NCBI RefSeq assembly: GCF_000504285.1
Contig: NZ_KI632511.1
Span: forward strand, 124,001-188,000
Direction: 5' to 3'
Length of the DNA: 64,000 bases
DNA from: Actinospica robiniae DSM 44927
GTDB lineage: Bacteria > Actinomycetota > Actinomycetes > Streptomycetales > Catenulisporaceae
The notes under the pieces were generated by a model. The model worked only from the letters and a program-made list of their open reading frames with translations. It searched no databases and was not told the origin of the DNA. Positions 25,876 to 35,984 of the stretch are shown piece after piece. Each line of letters opens with the position of its first letter. The stretch's first letter is position 1. The position numbers were made by a program, and so were the translations under genes.

Positions 25876-26877
25876 ATGTTCGGGCAGACGGTGTGGGAGC
25901 GGAATCTTCATCAGGCGGGCAGCGCTCGCGGGCTGGCAGCAACCGCCAAGGACATCGTCGTCCACGAGCGAGCCACCCGCCTGGTCGGTCTCGATCCCCA
26001 CGACGGTGCGCAGCGCTGGGATATCCCATGCGGCACCTGGCCACGCGCTACGATCATCGCCGGCGACCGCTGCCTGGTGATCCCACAAAGCCCTGATCAG
26101 CTGTCATGCCTGGACGTGCGCACCGGGGACGTCCTCTGGAGCGCGCAACTGGCGAGGTTCACCGGGCATCTCGCCGCTACGCGAGACACGGTGCTGGTCG
26201 GCGGTTGGCGCGGCTCGACTCCGCTGACCGCGTTCGACCTGCAGACCGGATCGCTGCTGTGGCAGAGTCCGAAGCGAGTGAAGATCGAAGCTCCTGTCGT
26301 GGTGGACTCCGGCATCCTGGTCGGCGAGTCGCACAGCAGCGAGATCAGCTTGATCGAACCGCGTGACGGAAGCGTCAAGGCGCAGTGGTCGCTGCCCGAA
26401 CCTCTGGCTTCGAGCGACAACCATCCGGTCCTCACGCCGCTGGACGGCGATCGAGTCCTTGCTCGGTGCGGGCCGCGTACTGTGGTCGAGTTCTCGCTCT
26501 CCACCGGGACCGTCGCGACCTTCTTCAGATCAGACGACGTCGATCTGGCGCCTCAGGCGGTAGGCAGAACGGGTTCGATCCTCTGGGTACTACCCGTGTG
26601 CGGTTCCCACGCAGTCAGGACCCTCCACACCCACGACGGGACGCCGCTGCGCCGGTTCGCCGCGGCGGACGTCGATCACGCGGTGCAAGCCGGCTCGGGG
26701 TTCGTGGTCGCCGACTTCACCGGGCGACTGGCGCTCGTCGATCCGGACCCGGCGGCGCCGCGGTACTCGACGCACTCCGCGCGCATCGCACAGCGCATCA
26801 GGGTCCTTCGCGACCACGGACCCGGCACAGTACTGGTCATGACCAAGGGCACGCTGCGCGTCGTCGAGGTCGATTAG
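25876..26877 (+). CDS. PQQ-binding-like beta-propeller protein
   Basis: A 333-residue protein made of repeated blades of the form G-L-D-P-H-D-G-A-Q-R-W-D-I, C-L-D-V-R-T-G-D-V-L-W-S and F-D-L-Q-T-G-S-L-L-W. These match PQQ-like or BamB-like propellers. No signal peptide is apparent, so it is probably cytoplasmic, and no enzymatic residues can be assigned. It ends 4 bp inside the convergent ABC ATPase gene. Function unknown. Confidence 0.72.
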   Translation: MFGQTVWERNLHQAGSARGLAATAKDIVVHERATRLVGLDPHDGAQRWDIPCGTWPRATIIAGDRCLVIPQSPDQLSCLDVRTGDVLWSAQLARFTGHLAATRDTVLVGGWRGSTPLTAFDLQTGSLLWQSPKRVKIEAPVVVDSGILVGESHSSEISLIEPRDGSVKAQWSLPEPLASSDNHPVLTPLDGDRVLARCGPRTVVEFSLSTGTVATFFRSDDVDLAPQAVGRTGSILWVLPVCGSHAVRTLHTHDGTPLRRFAAADVDHAVQAGSGFVVADFTGRLALVDPDPAAPRYSTHSARIAQRIRVLRDHGPGTVLVMTKGTLRVVEVD

Positions 26878-27584
26878 GAGCCCGTGAGGGCCCCGTCGGA
26901 GATGGTCAGCACTCTGTCGGCGAGCTCGATCATCGCCTCGTCGTGGGTGGCGACGATGGCGGTGACGTTCTCGGAGAGGACGACGGCGTGGAGCAGTTCC
27001 ATGACGTCGCGGCCGGTCTGGGAGTCGAGTTGGCCGGTGGGTTCGTCGGCGATGAGCAGACGCGGGGTGTGGACGAGGGACCGGGCGATGGCGACGCGCT
27101 GCTGCTGGCCGCCGGAGAGCTCGCCGGGGCGTTGGGCGCGATGGTCGCCGAGGCCGACGAGCTTGAGCAGGAGGCTGACGCGGTCCTCGCGCTCGGCGGC
27201 GGGGGTGCGGCGGACGCGGAGCGGGACGCCCACGTTCTCGGCGGCGTTGAGGATCGGGAGCAAAGAGAAGTTCTGGAAGACGAAGCCGACCGTGTCCCGG
27301 CGCAGGGCGGTCAGCTCGCGGCGGCTGGGGCGCAGGCCGTCGCCGAAGACCTGCTTGCCGTCGATGGAGAGGCTGCCGCTGTCGGGGCGGTCGAGGCCGC
27401 CGAGCAGGTTGAGCAGCGAGGTCTTTCCCGCGCCGGAACGGCCCACCACGGCGCACAGTTGGCCGCGCGGGATGTCGAAGGAGACGTCGTTCACGGCGTG
27501 CACGGCCCGGTCTCCGCTGCCGAAGGTGCGGCGGAGGTTGCGGGCCGAGACCATCACCTCGGACGGGTCGGCGAGCTCAGTCAT
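26874..27584 (-). CDS. ABC transporter ATP-binding protein
   Basis: A 236-residue ATPase of the MacB/LolD type. Walker A is G-R-S-G-A-G-K-T, the signature is L-S-G-G-Q-Q-Q-R, and Walker B is L-L-I-A-D-E-P-T. The H-loop is V-A-T-H-D. The ATG at 27584 overlaps the end of the preceding ATPase gene by 8 bp. It is the last gene of a four-gene exporter operon with two FtsX-type permeases. The upstream in-frame extension is low-complexity shadow of the neighbouring gene. Confidence 0.93.
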   Translation of the reverse strand: MTELADPSEVMVSARNLRRTFGSGDRAVHAVNDVSFDIPRGQLCAVVGRSGAGKTSLLNLLGGLDRPDSGSLSIDGKQVFGDGLRPSRRELTALRRDTVGFVFQNFSLLPILNAAENVGVPLRVRRTPAAEREDRVSLLLKLVGLGDHRAQRPGELSGGQQQRVAIARSLVHTPRLLIADEPTGQLDSQTGRDVMELLHAVVLSENVTAIVATHDEAMIELADRVLTISDGALTGS

Positions 27585-28590
27585 CGCTGGCGTCCTCTCG
27601 GGCGGCACGGGTTTCGGGCTCGATCGGCGTCTGCGTCTGCGGCGGTGTTCGCTGCGGCTGCGGAACGTGGCCGGGCCAGACGCCGACGTGGCCGGGGTCG
27701 AGGGTAAGCCGGACCCGGTCGCGCAGGCCGGCCGCCTCGGTGTAGTCGCGCGGGAGTTGGACGCGGCCCGCCCGGTCGAGGACGGCGTACTGCTCGGCGC
27801 GGACGGCGGGGGCGCCTTCACCGCCCGACTCCACCTCGGCGCGCAGCGTCTCGGTGCTGATACGGCCGTCGCGGATCTCCACGGTGCGGCCGACGTGTTC
27901 GGACACTGCCTTGTCGTGGGTGACGACGAGGATGGTCACGCCGAGTTCGCAGTTGGCGCCGCGGAGGGCTTCGAAGACCTGGGCGGCGGTGGCCGAGTCG
28001 AGCTCGCCGGTGGGCTCGTCGGCGAGCACGACTTCGGGCCGGTTGGCCAGGGCGGTGGCGATGGCGACGCGCTGCTGCTGGCCGCCGGAAAGCTGGGCCG
28101 GGCGGCGGTCGCGGCATTCGCCGACGCCGAGGAGGTCGAGCAGCTCGAGGGCGCGTCGGTGCCGTTCCCGCTTGCCGCCGCCGGCGAAGGCCATGGGGAG
28201 CGCGACGTTGTCGGCGGCGGAGAGGAACGGCAGCAGGTTCTTCGCCGTGTTCTGCCAGATGAAGCCGACGGTGGAGCGCCGGTAGCGCAGCCGGTCGCGC
28301 TTGCCGAGTGCGGCGAGGTCGAAGCCCGCGACGGTGGCGCGGCCGGCGGTGGGGGCGTCGAGGCCGGAGAGGATGCCGAGCAGGGTGGATTTGCCGCTGC
28401 CGGAGGCGCCGACGACGGCCACCAGCTCACCGCGGCCGACCAGCAGGTCAAGGCCCTGCAACGCCACCACCTCCACCTCCTCGGTCTGGTAGATGCGCAC
28501 GACCCGGTCACACACCACGTGCGCGTCGCCGCCGTAGACCTCGCTGGGCCGGTTGGCGGCCGCTTCGAGTCGGTGCAGTTGGCTCGGCAT
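27577..28590 (-). CDS. ABC transporter ATP-binding protein with C-terminal extension
   Basis: A 337-residue ATPase. Walker A is G-A-S-G-S-G-K-S, the signature is L-S-G-G-Q-Q-Q-R, and Walker B is V-V-L-A-D-E-P-T. The core ends near residue 245. About 90 extra residues follow, with a segment (V-R-L-P-like, R-V-Q-L-P-R-D-Y) resembling small regulatory domains and a Pro/Thr-rich tail. The extra part may gate or tether the ATPase. The gene starts 6 bp after the permease stop. Two different ATPases suggest a heterodimer or one per permease. Confidence 0.9.
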   Translation of the reverse strand: MPSQLHRLEAAANRPSEVYGGDAHVVCDRVVRIYQTEEVEVVALQGLDLLVGRGELVAVVGASGSGKSTLLGILSGLDAPTAGRATVAGFDLAALGKRDRLRYRRSTVGFIWQNTAKNLLPFLSAADNVALPMAFAGGGKRERHRRALELLDLLGVGECRDRRPAQLSGGQQQRVAIATALANRPEVVLADEPTGELDSATAAQVFEALRGANCELGVTILVVTHDKAVSEHVGRTVEIRDGRISTETLRAEVESGGEGAPAVRAEQYAVLDRAGRVQLPRDYTEAAGLRDRVRLTLDPGHVGVWPGHVPQPQRTPPQTQTPIEPETRAAREDASDD

Positions 28591-28596
28591 GTCGCC

Positions 28597-31374
28597 TCAC
28601 CCGCCTGTTCGTTGGAAGGAGAGCTGGGCCTCGCGGCCGAACCCGGCGCCGGCGGTGGTGACGAGCACGCCGAGCAGGGGTACGGCGGCCGCGGCGAGCA
28701 GGGACCCGGCGGGCAGGGTGGCGGCGGCCGGTTGCGGCACGCCGCCGATCGCGGACAGCGCGGGGAGCAGCGCCTCGGCCGCGCCGTAGCCGGCGCCGAT
28801 CGCGGCCACGCCGACGGCGACGAGCATGGGCACGGTTTCGAGCACGGAGATGGTGGCGGCCGAGCGGCGCCGGGTGCCCATGGTCAGCAGGAACGAGCTG
28901 GACGCGGCCCTCGCCCGTGCGGTCATGGCAGCCGCGAGAAGCACGCAGGCGGCGGAGAACAGCACGTCGAGCAATCCGGCGAAGCGGCTGATCCAGCCGG
29001 ACAGTCCGGAAAGCAGATCACTGCCGTACCCGCCGACGATCGCGGCCCGTTCGGCGACGGTGGCGCCCAAGACCTGAGCGGCGGCCGCGGGCGGCTTGGT
29101 CGTGCCCGGCTTGTAGGTATACCAGGCGGTCATGATGGGGATCTGGAAGTTCGGCATCGCCTCGTGCAGGGCGGCGGCCGAGAGCACGATATAGGCCTTG
29201 GCGCCCGTGGCCGCCGGGAAGGCGGGGGCGGAACCCAGGGTGTCGAGGTCGAGGGTGTTCTCGGACAGGCTCAGCGTCGCCGGCGAGCTCGGAGGCAGGC
29301 CTTGGACGAGACCGAGCAGGCCGGGCGAGACGAGGGCGGGCACGGTGCCGGCCGTGCTCACGTGGGCGGCTCCGAGTTCGTCGAGCCCTGTTTCGGTCGC
29401 CGCCGAGTCCAGCGGCGTGCCACGGATCAGGCTGCGGTATTCGGCCGGATCGACGACGTAGACGATGACGTCGACCTCTCCCTGCGGCACCACGAATTGC
29501 TGCTGGGTGAAGACGGCGGCCTCGGCGTGCGCGGCGATTCCGGGCGAGGCGGCCACCTTTGCGACCGCGGCCGGGCTGAGCGCGCTGCTGTTGTCCTCGG
29601 TGGAGCTGAGCCGCAGGTCCGCGCCGACGGTCTGCCAGGACTGGGTGACTCGGGCGTGGGCGAGCGTGCCGTTGAAGCAGGTGGCGAAGACGGCGGCGGT
29701 GGCGGCCGCGGTCAGCGCGCCCGCGGTGATCAGGTCGACGGTGGGGCGGCGGGCGGCGCCGGCCGCGGAGAGGTAGCCGACCAGGCCACGGCCGCGCGCG
29801 GCGACCCGGGCGGCGGGGCGCACCGTCAACGGTATCAGCATACTGATTACGACGGCGGCGTCCACGGCCAGGACGGTGGGCAGCAGGGCGCTGAGCGGGT
29901 CGACGCCGGTGGTGCCGGTTCCGGGACGCATCCGCACCTCCGCCACCGCGGCCACGCCCACCAGCAGCGCGGTGCCGCGGCCGATCCACCAGGCGGTCCG
30001 GCGGCGCCGCCGCGTGGCCCGCGCCGGCCGCGAGGTGCGCGACGCGACCGCCAGCGCAGCCAGCAGCGGCGCGCCGAGCGCGGTGGCCACGGCTACGGCC
30101 CACTGCAGGGCGGCATGGCCCGAGGCGGAACCGGACCCTGATATCAGGACCCGGCAGAGCACGACCGCGGCGGCGGTCGCCGGCACGCACACCAGGAGAG
30201 CCTGAATGCCGACCCAGGTCCCCAGCACCGTCCCGGATGCACCTCGCGCCCGGACCAAGGCGACCGCGGCGGTCTGCCGGTCCAGCAGGATCCTGATGGC
30301 CAGTAGGAGTACTGCCAGCGCGATCGCGGCCGTTCCGGCGAGCGCGAAGTCCGCCAGCGCCTCGGCGGCGGCGTCGAGGGTGGTGAAGGACTGGACGGCC
30401 GGGGCCAGCCGCGAGGAGAAGACGGCGTCGGTGAACGCGGCGCCCAGGCCGAGCCCGTTCGCCGAACTGATCCGCGATTTGATCTCGGCGGCCAGCGACG
30501 CCGCGCCGGAGCCGACGAGACCGCTCGGCTCGAGGTGATAGCGCCACGTCGCCTGGGCCGGCTGCCACGCTGTAATGGCGGCCAGCGCAGCCGGGTCGAC
30601 GAGCACCTCGGCATGCCACTGCTCGTTCGTCTTGCCGGCATAGGCGCCCATCGTCGGCACCCACTCGGAGAATTGGGGCGCGAGCAGCGTGGCCAGGTCG
30701 TCGAAGGCGGGCGCGGCGGAACCGGATGGAACGAAGATGCCGCTCACGCGCACGGTGAACGCACCGGATGATGCGACTCCATCGAGAATGAATCGGCTTC
30801 CGACGTCGAGCCCTAGCGCCTTGGCCACCGGTTGCGCGACGGCGATGGGCAGCACGGCGTCGCGGGTGCACCCGCCGGTCGGGCACGCGGGTGCGGATCC
30901 CTGGACGTAGTGCGCGGAGGCCGCAGCTTGCGGCGAGTAGGCGGCGCTGAGCTCAGGCGCCCACATGACCGTGCTCTGCGCGTACACGAGCGGCTTGCGC
31001 CAGACCGCGGGCTGGTCGACCACCGCCGTGTGGATGGGCGTGACCGCGCCGGCCAGGCCGGTAGGCAGCAGGGCGTCGGTACGCGCAGTGGCTTGCGTGA
31101 GCTCCGCGGACGAGGCGGCCGTCATGGCGGACGTCGCGGTCACGTCGGTCTGCGCGGATGGCTGGGCCCTGAGATACGAGCGATACGCGTCCGTCGTGTG
31201 CGCGGCGACCAGCCGGTCGCCGGCGATCATGCTGCCGCTGAGCAGGAAGGCGAGCGCGGACAGGACCGCGAGCGGGCCGCGCACCGCGCCGATCGAGAGC
31301 CACAGCGTGCGGGGCTCGAGCCGGGCGCGCCCGCGCGGGACGCCGGACCGGGCCGGGGACCGGGTGGCGCTCAT
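28597..31374 (-). CDS. FtsX-like ABC permease (925 aa)
   Basis: A large membrane protein with an N-terminal transmembrane helix (residues ~35-55), then a long extracytoplasmic domain rich in Ala/Thr/Val. A central group of membrane helices lies around residues 330-520, a second extracytoplasmic domain follows, and a C-terminal three-helix FtsX domain ends the protein. This duplicated architecture is typical of actinobacterial MacB-like exporters that act on lipids, peptides or envelope components. Its ATG overlaps the stop of the upstream permease by 4 bp (ATGA). The substrate is unknown. Confidence 0.88.
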   Translation of the reverse strand: MSATRSPARSGVPRGRARLEPRTLWLSIGAVRGPLAVLSALAFLLSGSMIAGDRLVAAHTTDAYRSYLRAQPSAQTDVTATSAMTAASSAELTQATARTDALLPTGLAGAVTPIHTAVVDQPAVWRKPLVYAQSTVMWAPELSAAYSPQAAASAHYVQGSAPACPTGGCTRDAVLPIAVAQPVAKALGLDVGSRFILDGVASSGAFTVRVSGIFVPSGSAAPAFDDLATLLAPQFSEWVPTMGAYAGKTNEQWHAEVLVDPAALAAITAWQPAQATWRYHLEPSGLVGSGAASLAAEIKSRISSANGLGLGAAFTDAVFSSRLAPAVQSFTTLDAAAEALADFALAGTAAIALAVLLLAIRILLDRQTAAVALVRARGASGTVLGTWVGIQALLVCVPATAAAVVLCRVLISGSGSASGHAALQWAVAVATALGAPLLAALAVASRTSRPARATRRRRRTAWWIGRGTALLVGVAAVAEVRMRPGTGTTGVDPLSALLPTVLAVDAAVVISMLIPLTVRPAARVAARGRGLVGYLSAAGAARRPTVDLITAGALTAAATAAVFATCFNGTLAHARVTQSWQTVGADLRLSSTEDNSSALSPAAVAKVAASPGIAAHAEAAVFTQQQFVVPQGEVDVIVYVVDPAEYRSLIRGTPLDSAATETGLDELGAAHVSTAGTVPALVSPGLLGLVQGLPPSSPATLSLSENTLDLDTLGSAPAFPAATGAKAYIVLSAAALHEAMPNFQIPIMTAWYTYKPGTTKPPAAAAQVLGATVAERAAIVGGYGSDLLSGLSGWISRFAGLLDVLFSAACVLLAAAMTARARAASSSFLLTMGTRRRSAATISVLETVPMLVAVGVAAIGAGYGAAEALLPALSAIGGVPQPAAATLPAGSLLAAAAVPLLGVLVTTAGAGFGREAQLSFQRTGG

Positions 31375-34300
31375 CGGCCGGCCTCCGACTCGCTGCGCAG
31401 CAGAACACTGATGGACAGGCGGGCGGCGACGACGCCGACCCAGCAGGCGGCCGCGAGGACACAGAGCAGGGCTAGGCCGGCGCTGCCGATGGCTTCGGGC
31501 CAGGGCGGGACGGCGACCGGTGTGGGCACCGCGGCCGAGCCGTCGCGGGCGACGATGGCGACCGGCACGATCCGGTCGGCGAGTACCGACCCGACCAGGC
31601 AGCCGCCGATCACCGCCACGGCCACCTCGAAGGCCTGCTGCACGCCGAAGGCCAGCGCCACCCGGCCGGGGTCGAGGCCGAGCGCGCGGGCGATGGCGAT
31701 CTCGCGGGCGCGCGAGCGCACCTCGTTGGCCAGCCGGGTGGCGAAGCCGATCAGGGCCAGCAGCGCGACCGCCACGGCGGATATGCGCAGCGCACCGACC
31801 GGTCCGCCGCGCACGGGATCCGCGACGTAGTCGGCGCGCACCGCGAGCCGGTTCTGGACCGCGCCGCCTAGCCCCGGCACCGCGGCCGCCTCAGCCGCCA
31901 CCGCGTCGATCCGGCCAGGCTGGGCCGCCAGCCACCATTCGAGGGTGCCGACGGGGCCGGTCCCGGTGCTCTGTTCGTACGCGTCCACGTCCGCCCGGTC
32001 GAGTAACAGTCCGTCGGCTGCCGGCGCGATGGTCGGGATCGCGCCGGCCTCGCCGTAGATGTGCACGGGGATCTTGGCGGCGCCGACGAGGATGACGACC
32101 GTGTCACCGACGTGCTTGCCGGCCGCGGACAGGAAGCCCGAGGTGGCCACGGCGCCGATCGCCACGGTCGGATTGCGCGGGACCGCCATCGCGGAGACGA
32201 TCGTGGTGCCCTGCTCCTGTTCCGTCGCCATGCTCCAGACCTGCGACGCGGGCAGCGCCGCCGTCACGCCGTCGGCGGTGACGGAGCGGACCGTCATGCC
32301 GGCGTCCGCGCTGGAAGAATCCGCGGCCCCCTGGCCGGCGGACGACGCTGGGATCAGAAGGTTCAATCGCGTCAGACGTAGCGGCCAGGCGACCTCGGCG
32401 CCGCTGCCGACGATGCGCGAAAGCGAGACTTGGACGCGAGCCGTCGAGCCGGCGGGCACCGGGACGTCGAGCGGCTCGGGCTCGCCGGTGCCGGCGGCGA
32501 AGGTCAGTTCAAGTCTGCCGCCGCCACGAGCTGCGCTGCCGGTCAAGCCGAGTTCGAGTGCCACCGTCTGCGGCCTGCCCGGCAGGACGAGTCCGTGCTC
32601 GGGCGCTATCCGGCCGGCCGCAGCCGCGGCCGTCAACGGCTGGGTCAGGCCGTGGACACCGCCGGGGCCGAGGTCGGTGCGCAGCTGCCCGGCCGCGGCC
32701 AGCTCCGCCGGATCGGCCACGAGTATCTGCGTGCTGCCTTCTGAACCGTCGGCGCCGATCGAGGCGGTCAGGCGGATCACCTCGGCCGCCCCGGCCACGC
32801 CGGGCAACGTGGCGGGATCCCCTGCCACGGTCAACGCCTGGGCGTTCACTCCGGACACACGCACGTCTGTGCCGACGCTGTAGTCGGCCTGATCGAGCGC
32901 GGAGCGCTGGGAGGCGGAAAGGTAGCTGCCGGCCAAAACGACCGTGCCGATCGCCATGACCAGCAACACCACCGGGCCCGCCGTCGCCCGCCCGGCCCTG
33001 GCCGCGGACCACGCGCCATACGGTGCGGCCCAGCTGCGCGCCCGCGCGGCCAGCAGCTGCATCGCCTTGCCTGCCAGCGGAATCACCCGCAGGCTCAGCA
33101 CGGCGCAGGCGAGCACGGCGAGGGCGGGGGCGAGCACCACCACCGGGTCGACCAATCCTTGCGCCGCCTCGGCCGGGCCGTGTGCGGCCAGCTCCCAAAG
33201 CGCCAGCGCGCCGAGCGCCACGAGAGCAATCTCGGCGCCCAGTCCGACCACGACGTTGCCGCGAGTACGTTCGGCGTCGACCGGGAGCTGCGCGGCGTAC
33301 CCGGCGAGGGTGATCGTGCCGGCCAGCCAGGCGGCCGCGGCGGCGGCCCACACGCTCGGACCGAAGCCCGGCACCGCGCCCGCGCTGGAAACCGTGCTCG
33401 CCAACGGCCCGGCCAGCAGAACCGCCGGCACCTGGGCCAGCGCGCACAGGACAAGCGCCTCCGCCGCGCCGCAGCCGGCCAGCTGGGCCGGCCTCGCCCC
33501 CCGCGCGAGCATCAGCGCCGTGCTACGACGGCGGTCGATCGCGAGCAGCCGCGCGGTGAACGCCAGCGTGCAGGCGGCCACGGCCAGCAGCAGCACACAG
33601 GGCAACGCGATCGCGGTGCGCGCCACCGCCAGCGCCTTCACCGTGCCGCCGAGCAGGGCGGTCAGACCGGTCTGGACCGTCGCCGAGGCGCCCAGCTTCT
33701 GGTCCGCGACGAGTGCGCCGGTGAACGTGTCGACCGCGGAGGAGACCGCGTCGAGGTTCGCGCCGGTCAGCGTGCTGAAGTCCGGCCGCACCAGGTAGGC
33801 GCAGCCGCCGAGGCCCAGCGTGGCTCCGTTGAAGTCCCCGGTGTCGACGAGCATCGGCAGGCCCGTGCCCAGATTCGAACGCAGCAGAGCGGAGTACGGG
33901 TCCGAGCTCGCATCGAGACGGTAGACCCCGACGACGACGAACTCCCCCTGCGCGCCGACCGAGGAGAACGGATAGCTCGAGCCGACCCGAAGATGCCGGG
34001 CCGCCGCGTCACTCTGCGACAAGGCCACCTCGATCCGGCTGCCGGCGCTGACGGTCGGCAGGCGCCCCTCGACCAGCCGCACATGCGCGGAAATCGTCGG
34101 CGACGACCAGAAACTCAGCTCAGTAGAGCCGGCCGGTATCGCGCCGGGATCGTCGCCCAGTCCCCCGTCCCCCGCCGGCGGCGACGCGCCGAGCAGCGAG
34201 AAAGCGTCCTGGCCGGTGAACAGCGCCTCCGACCGCGCGGAAAGCTGCGGGAGGTACTTCCGTACGTCATGGGCCAGTTCCGTCGGCGCGGTGACCGGAT

Positions 34301-34523
34301 CGACGTTGCTGGGGCCCGCTGTCAGCTCGATCCCCAGCTGGTCCGGGCTCGCCGATCGCAACATCCTGACCACGGACTGCTCGCGGGTCGCCGAGGCGAA
34401 CGCGGCGATGGTCGTCATGGCGGTGCTCGCGGCCAGCACGGAGAGGAACGCCGCCAGCAGCACCCAGACCTGGGTGCGAGCGCGGTGTACGGTCATCCCC
34501 CACAGCCCCCACACGTGTCCCAC
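31371..34523 (-). CDS. FtsX-like ABC permease (1050 aa)
   Basis: First gene of the exporter operon. An N-terminal helix (W-V-L-L-A-A-F-L-S-V-L-A) is followed by an extracytoplasmic domain of ~240 residues, a central helix cluster (residues ~280-510), a second large outside domain, and a C-terminal FtsX domain with three helices. The start is uncertain between GTG 34523, GTG 34514 (GAGAGG upstream) and ATG 34496. The permease resembles its 925-residue partner only loosely, so the two probably form a heterodimer. A 17-bp palindrome 50 bp upstream may control the operon. Confidence 0.88.
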   Translation of the reverse strand: MGHVWGLWGMTVHRARTQVWVLLAAFLSVLAASTAMTTIAAFASATREQSVVRMLRSASPDQLGIELTAGPSNVDPVTAPTELAHDVRKYLPQLSARSEALFTGQDAFSLLGASPPAGDGGLGDDPGAIPAGSTELSFWSSPTISAHVRLVEGRLPTVSAGSRIEVALSQSDAAARHLRVGSSYPFSSVGAQGEFVVVGVYRLDASSDPYSALLRSNLGTGLPMLVDTGDFNGATLGLGGCAYLVRPDFSTLTGANLDAVSSAVDTFTGALVADQKLGASATVQTGLTALLGGTVKALAVARTAIALPCVLLLAVAACTLAFTARLLAIDRRRSTALMLARGARPAQLAGCGAAEALVLCALAQVPAVLLAGPLASTVSSAGAVPGFGPSVWAAAAAAWLAGTITLAGYAAQLPVDAERTRGNVVVGLGAEIALVALGALALWELAAHGPAEAAQGLVDPVVVLAPALAVLACAVLSLRVIPLAGKAMQLLAARARSWAAPYGAWSAARAGRATAGPVVLLVMAIGTVVLAGSYLSASQRSALDQADYSVGTDVRVSGVNAQALTVAGDPATLPGVAGAAEVIRLTASIGADGSEGSTQILVADPAELAAAGQLRTDLGPGGVHGLTQPLTAAAAAGRIAPEHGLVLPGRPQTVALELGLTGSAARGGGRLELTFAAGTGEPEPLDVPVPAGSTARVQVSLSRIVGSGAEVAWPLRLTRLNLLIPASSAGQGAADSSSADAGMTVRSVTADGVTAALPASQVWSMATEQEQGTTIVSAMAVPRNPTVAIGAVATSGFLSAAGKHVGDTVVILVGAAKIPVHIYGEAGAIPTIAPAADGLLLDRADVDAYEQSTGTGPVGTLEWWLAAQPGRIDAVAAEAAAVPGLGGAVQNRLAVRADYVADPVRGGPVGALRISAVAVALLALIGFATRLANEVRSRAREIAIARALGLDPGRVALAFGVQQAFEVAVAVIGGCLVGSVLADRIVPVAIVARDGSAAVPTPVAVPPWPEAIGSAGLALLCVLAAACWVGVVAARLSISVLLRSESEAGR

Positions 34524-34572
34524 CCCTCTCTGGTCCCCCGATTTTGATTCAGGTTAGAAGGGCACGCAGTTA

Positions 34573-34589
34573 TATGCAAGGCTTGCATA
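34573..34589. promoter_or_regulatory. 17-bp palindrome upstream of the ABC exporter operon
   Basis: TATGCAAG-G-CTTGCATA has perfect 8-bp arms around one base. It is AT-rich in a GC-rich genome and lies between the divergent permease gene and a frameshifted hypothetical gene. It is a candidate operator for a TetR, GntR or PadR-type regulator not encoded next to it. The rest of the 272-bp gap holds no gene. Confidence 0.55.
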
Positions 34590-34795
34590 AGAGACGTTAG
34601 CTCCTGAACCGGCAGGAAACAGCCCTCTCCGTGCCCACTGCCCCATTTGAGTCTCTTCCACGGCTCTCACACACTCACGGCCAACTCCACGCCGACGACT
34701 GACCCCGGAAAAGCCGATAGCCCCTGACAGCAACCGGCGCCTATCGTCAGATCCGTGGAAGACAACCCGCCACCGGAAGTAGTGGAGCTGAATAC

Positions 34796-35436
34796 ATGTT
34801 GACGATGGCATTTCCCGCCGCCCTCGCCAACGACGTGCGCGCCGTCCAAGCCATCATGCCGCCGGCCGACTATGCCCCTGCCCCGACTGAGGCGTTCGGC
34901 GTGTCGGTCGACGGTGAGGCCATCTCCATCCCGTACCGGATCCACCACCCCGAACCGGCCCACGCCGCCACCCAGGCCCTGACTCCCCGACAGACGGCGA
35001 TCCTCGGGTGCCTCTACACCCGGCACCACGACGGGTACGTGAGACAGCGCCACATCGAACAGGTCATCCGCACCCCCGAGCCCTGGACGCACCCTTCGTG
35101 GTCCGGCTCGCAGGCGAGTACGTCCTCCAGATCCTCGTCAGCATCGCTAACGGGCTGACGCAGGCAGACGCCGCCGGCACAAACCACCGTGCGCTCTACG
35201 GGCGCTTCCTCGCCGCCAACCCGGACTTCTTCGCCCTCACCGAACGCCGCACGACCAGCTACTGGGCCTGCTACTACAGGTGGAAATACCCCGACTTCCA
35301 GCGCTACCCCGGCAGCGACCTGCTCACTCAGTTCCACGCGATGGCAATAGAGCAGTCCAACCGCCGCCTGCCCAGAAACAGCCCCGCCCGCAGGGCACGG
35401 GAGTCCTCTGGCGCATCTGGCCCAGCTCGCCAATAA
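34796..35436 (+). pseudogene. Conserved hypothetical protein, frameshifted
   Basis: Two overlapping frames together read as one protein of ~205 residues. The first covers 34796 to ~35090 and ends ...R-T-P-E-P-W. The second continues with A-P-F-V-V-R-L-A-G-E-Y-V-L-Q-I-L to 35436. The join at ~35085-35095 requires a one-base shift. The C-terminal part carries Y-W-A-C-Y-Y-R-W-K-Y-P, a distinctive aromatic block that I associate with a conserved actinomycete hypothetical family. No function is known. The second frame would lack the N-terminus and the first lacks the aromatic block, so the gene is probably dead. Confidence 0.6.
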
Positions 35437-35833
35437 GGCTCACGTCGCCCAACCAGCCGTTCAGCCGGACCAGCGTCGACCATTCTCTCGTCCTGCACCA
35501 CAATGAGACGGGCGAAATCGTAGTCGGCGGGTGTCTCCGCGGCACCGAGCTGGTTCCTCAATGGGCGTTGGCTTACTGCGACTTGATGATCGGCTGGGTG
35601 TTGGTGGGGCGTGGTGGCCTCTCGAGTCGGGGTGGTCGTCGGGGTGCGGGCGGCCGCTTCGCGTCGCCCGGTTTGTCTGACCACCCACCCACCCGTTGCG
35701 TAGCGGGGTGGGCTGGGGTTTCAAGCTTTCGCCTCCGGCGCGGGCCCTTCTCTCGGAGAGAGTGCCGGGTTCGTGTGGCTGCTGGCGTTGGTGGGGCGGG
35801 CTGGGGTTGGGGGTGGTCGGGTACCGGGGGTGT

Positions 35834-35984
35834 GCTCTCTCCTCGGTCGGTCCCCGGAGGCAATCAGGAACCTGCCGGGAGGTCAAGCGGCGGTGACTTG
35901 GGTTGATGCTCGATTCTGCATGGCGCCGCTTGACCTCCCGGCAGAACCCTGATCGGGCTTCGCCTGCCCGACCGAGGAGAGAGC
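35834..35984. repeat. Nested hairpin, left arm of element B
   Basis: The outer 17-bp stem GCTCTCTCCTCGGTCGG (35834-35850) pairs perfectly with 35968-35984. The inner 21-bp stem, 35872-35892 with 35924-35944, is perfect and closes a 31-nt loop containing GATTCTGCATGG. Confidence 0.86.
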
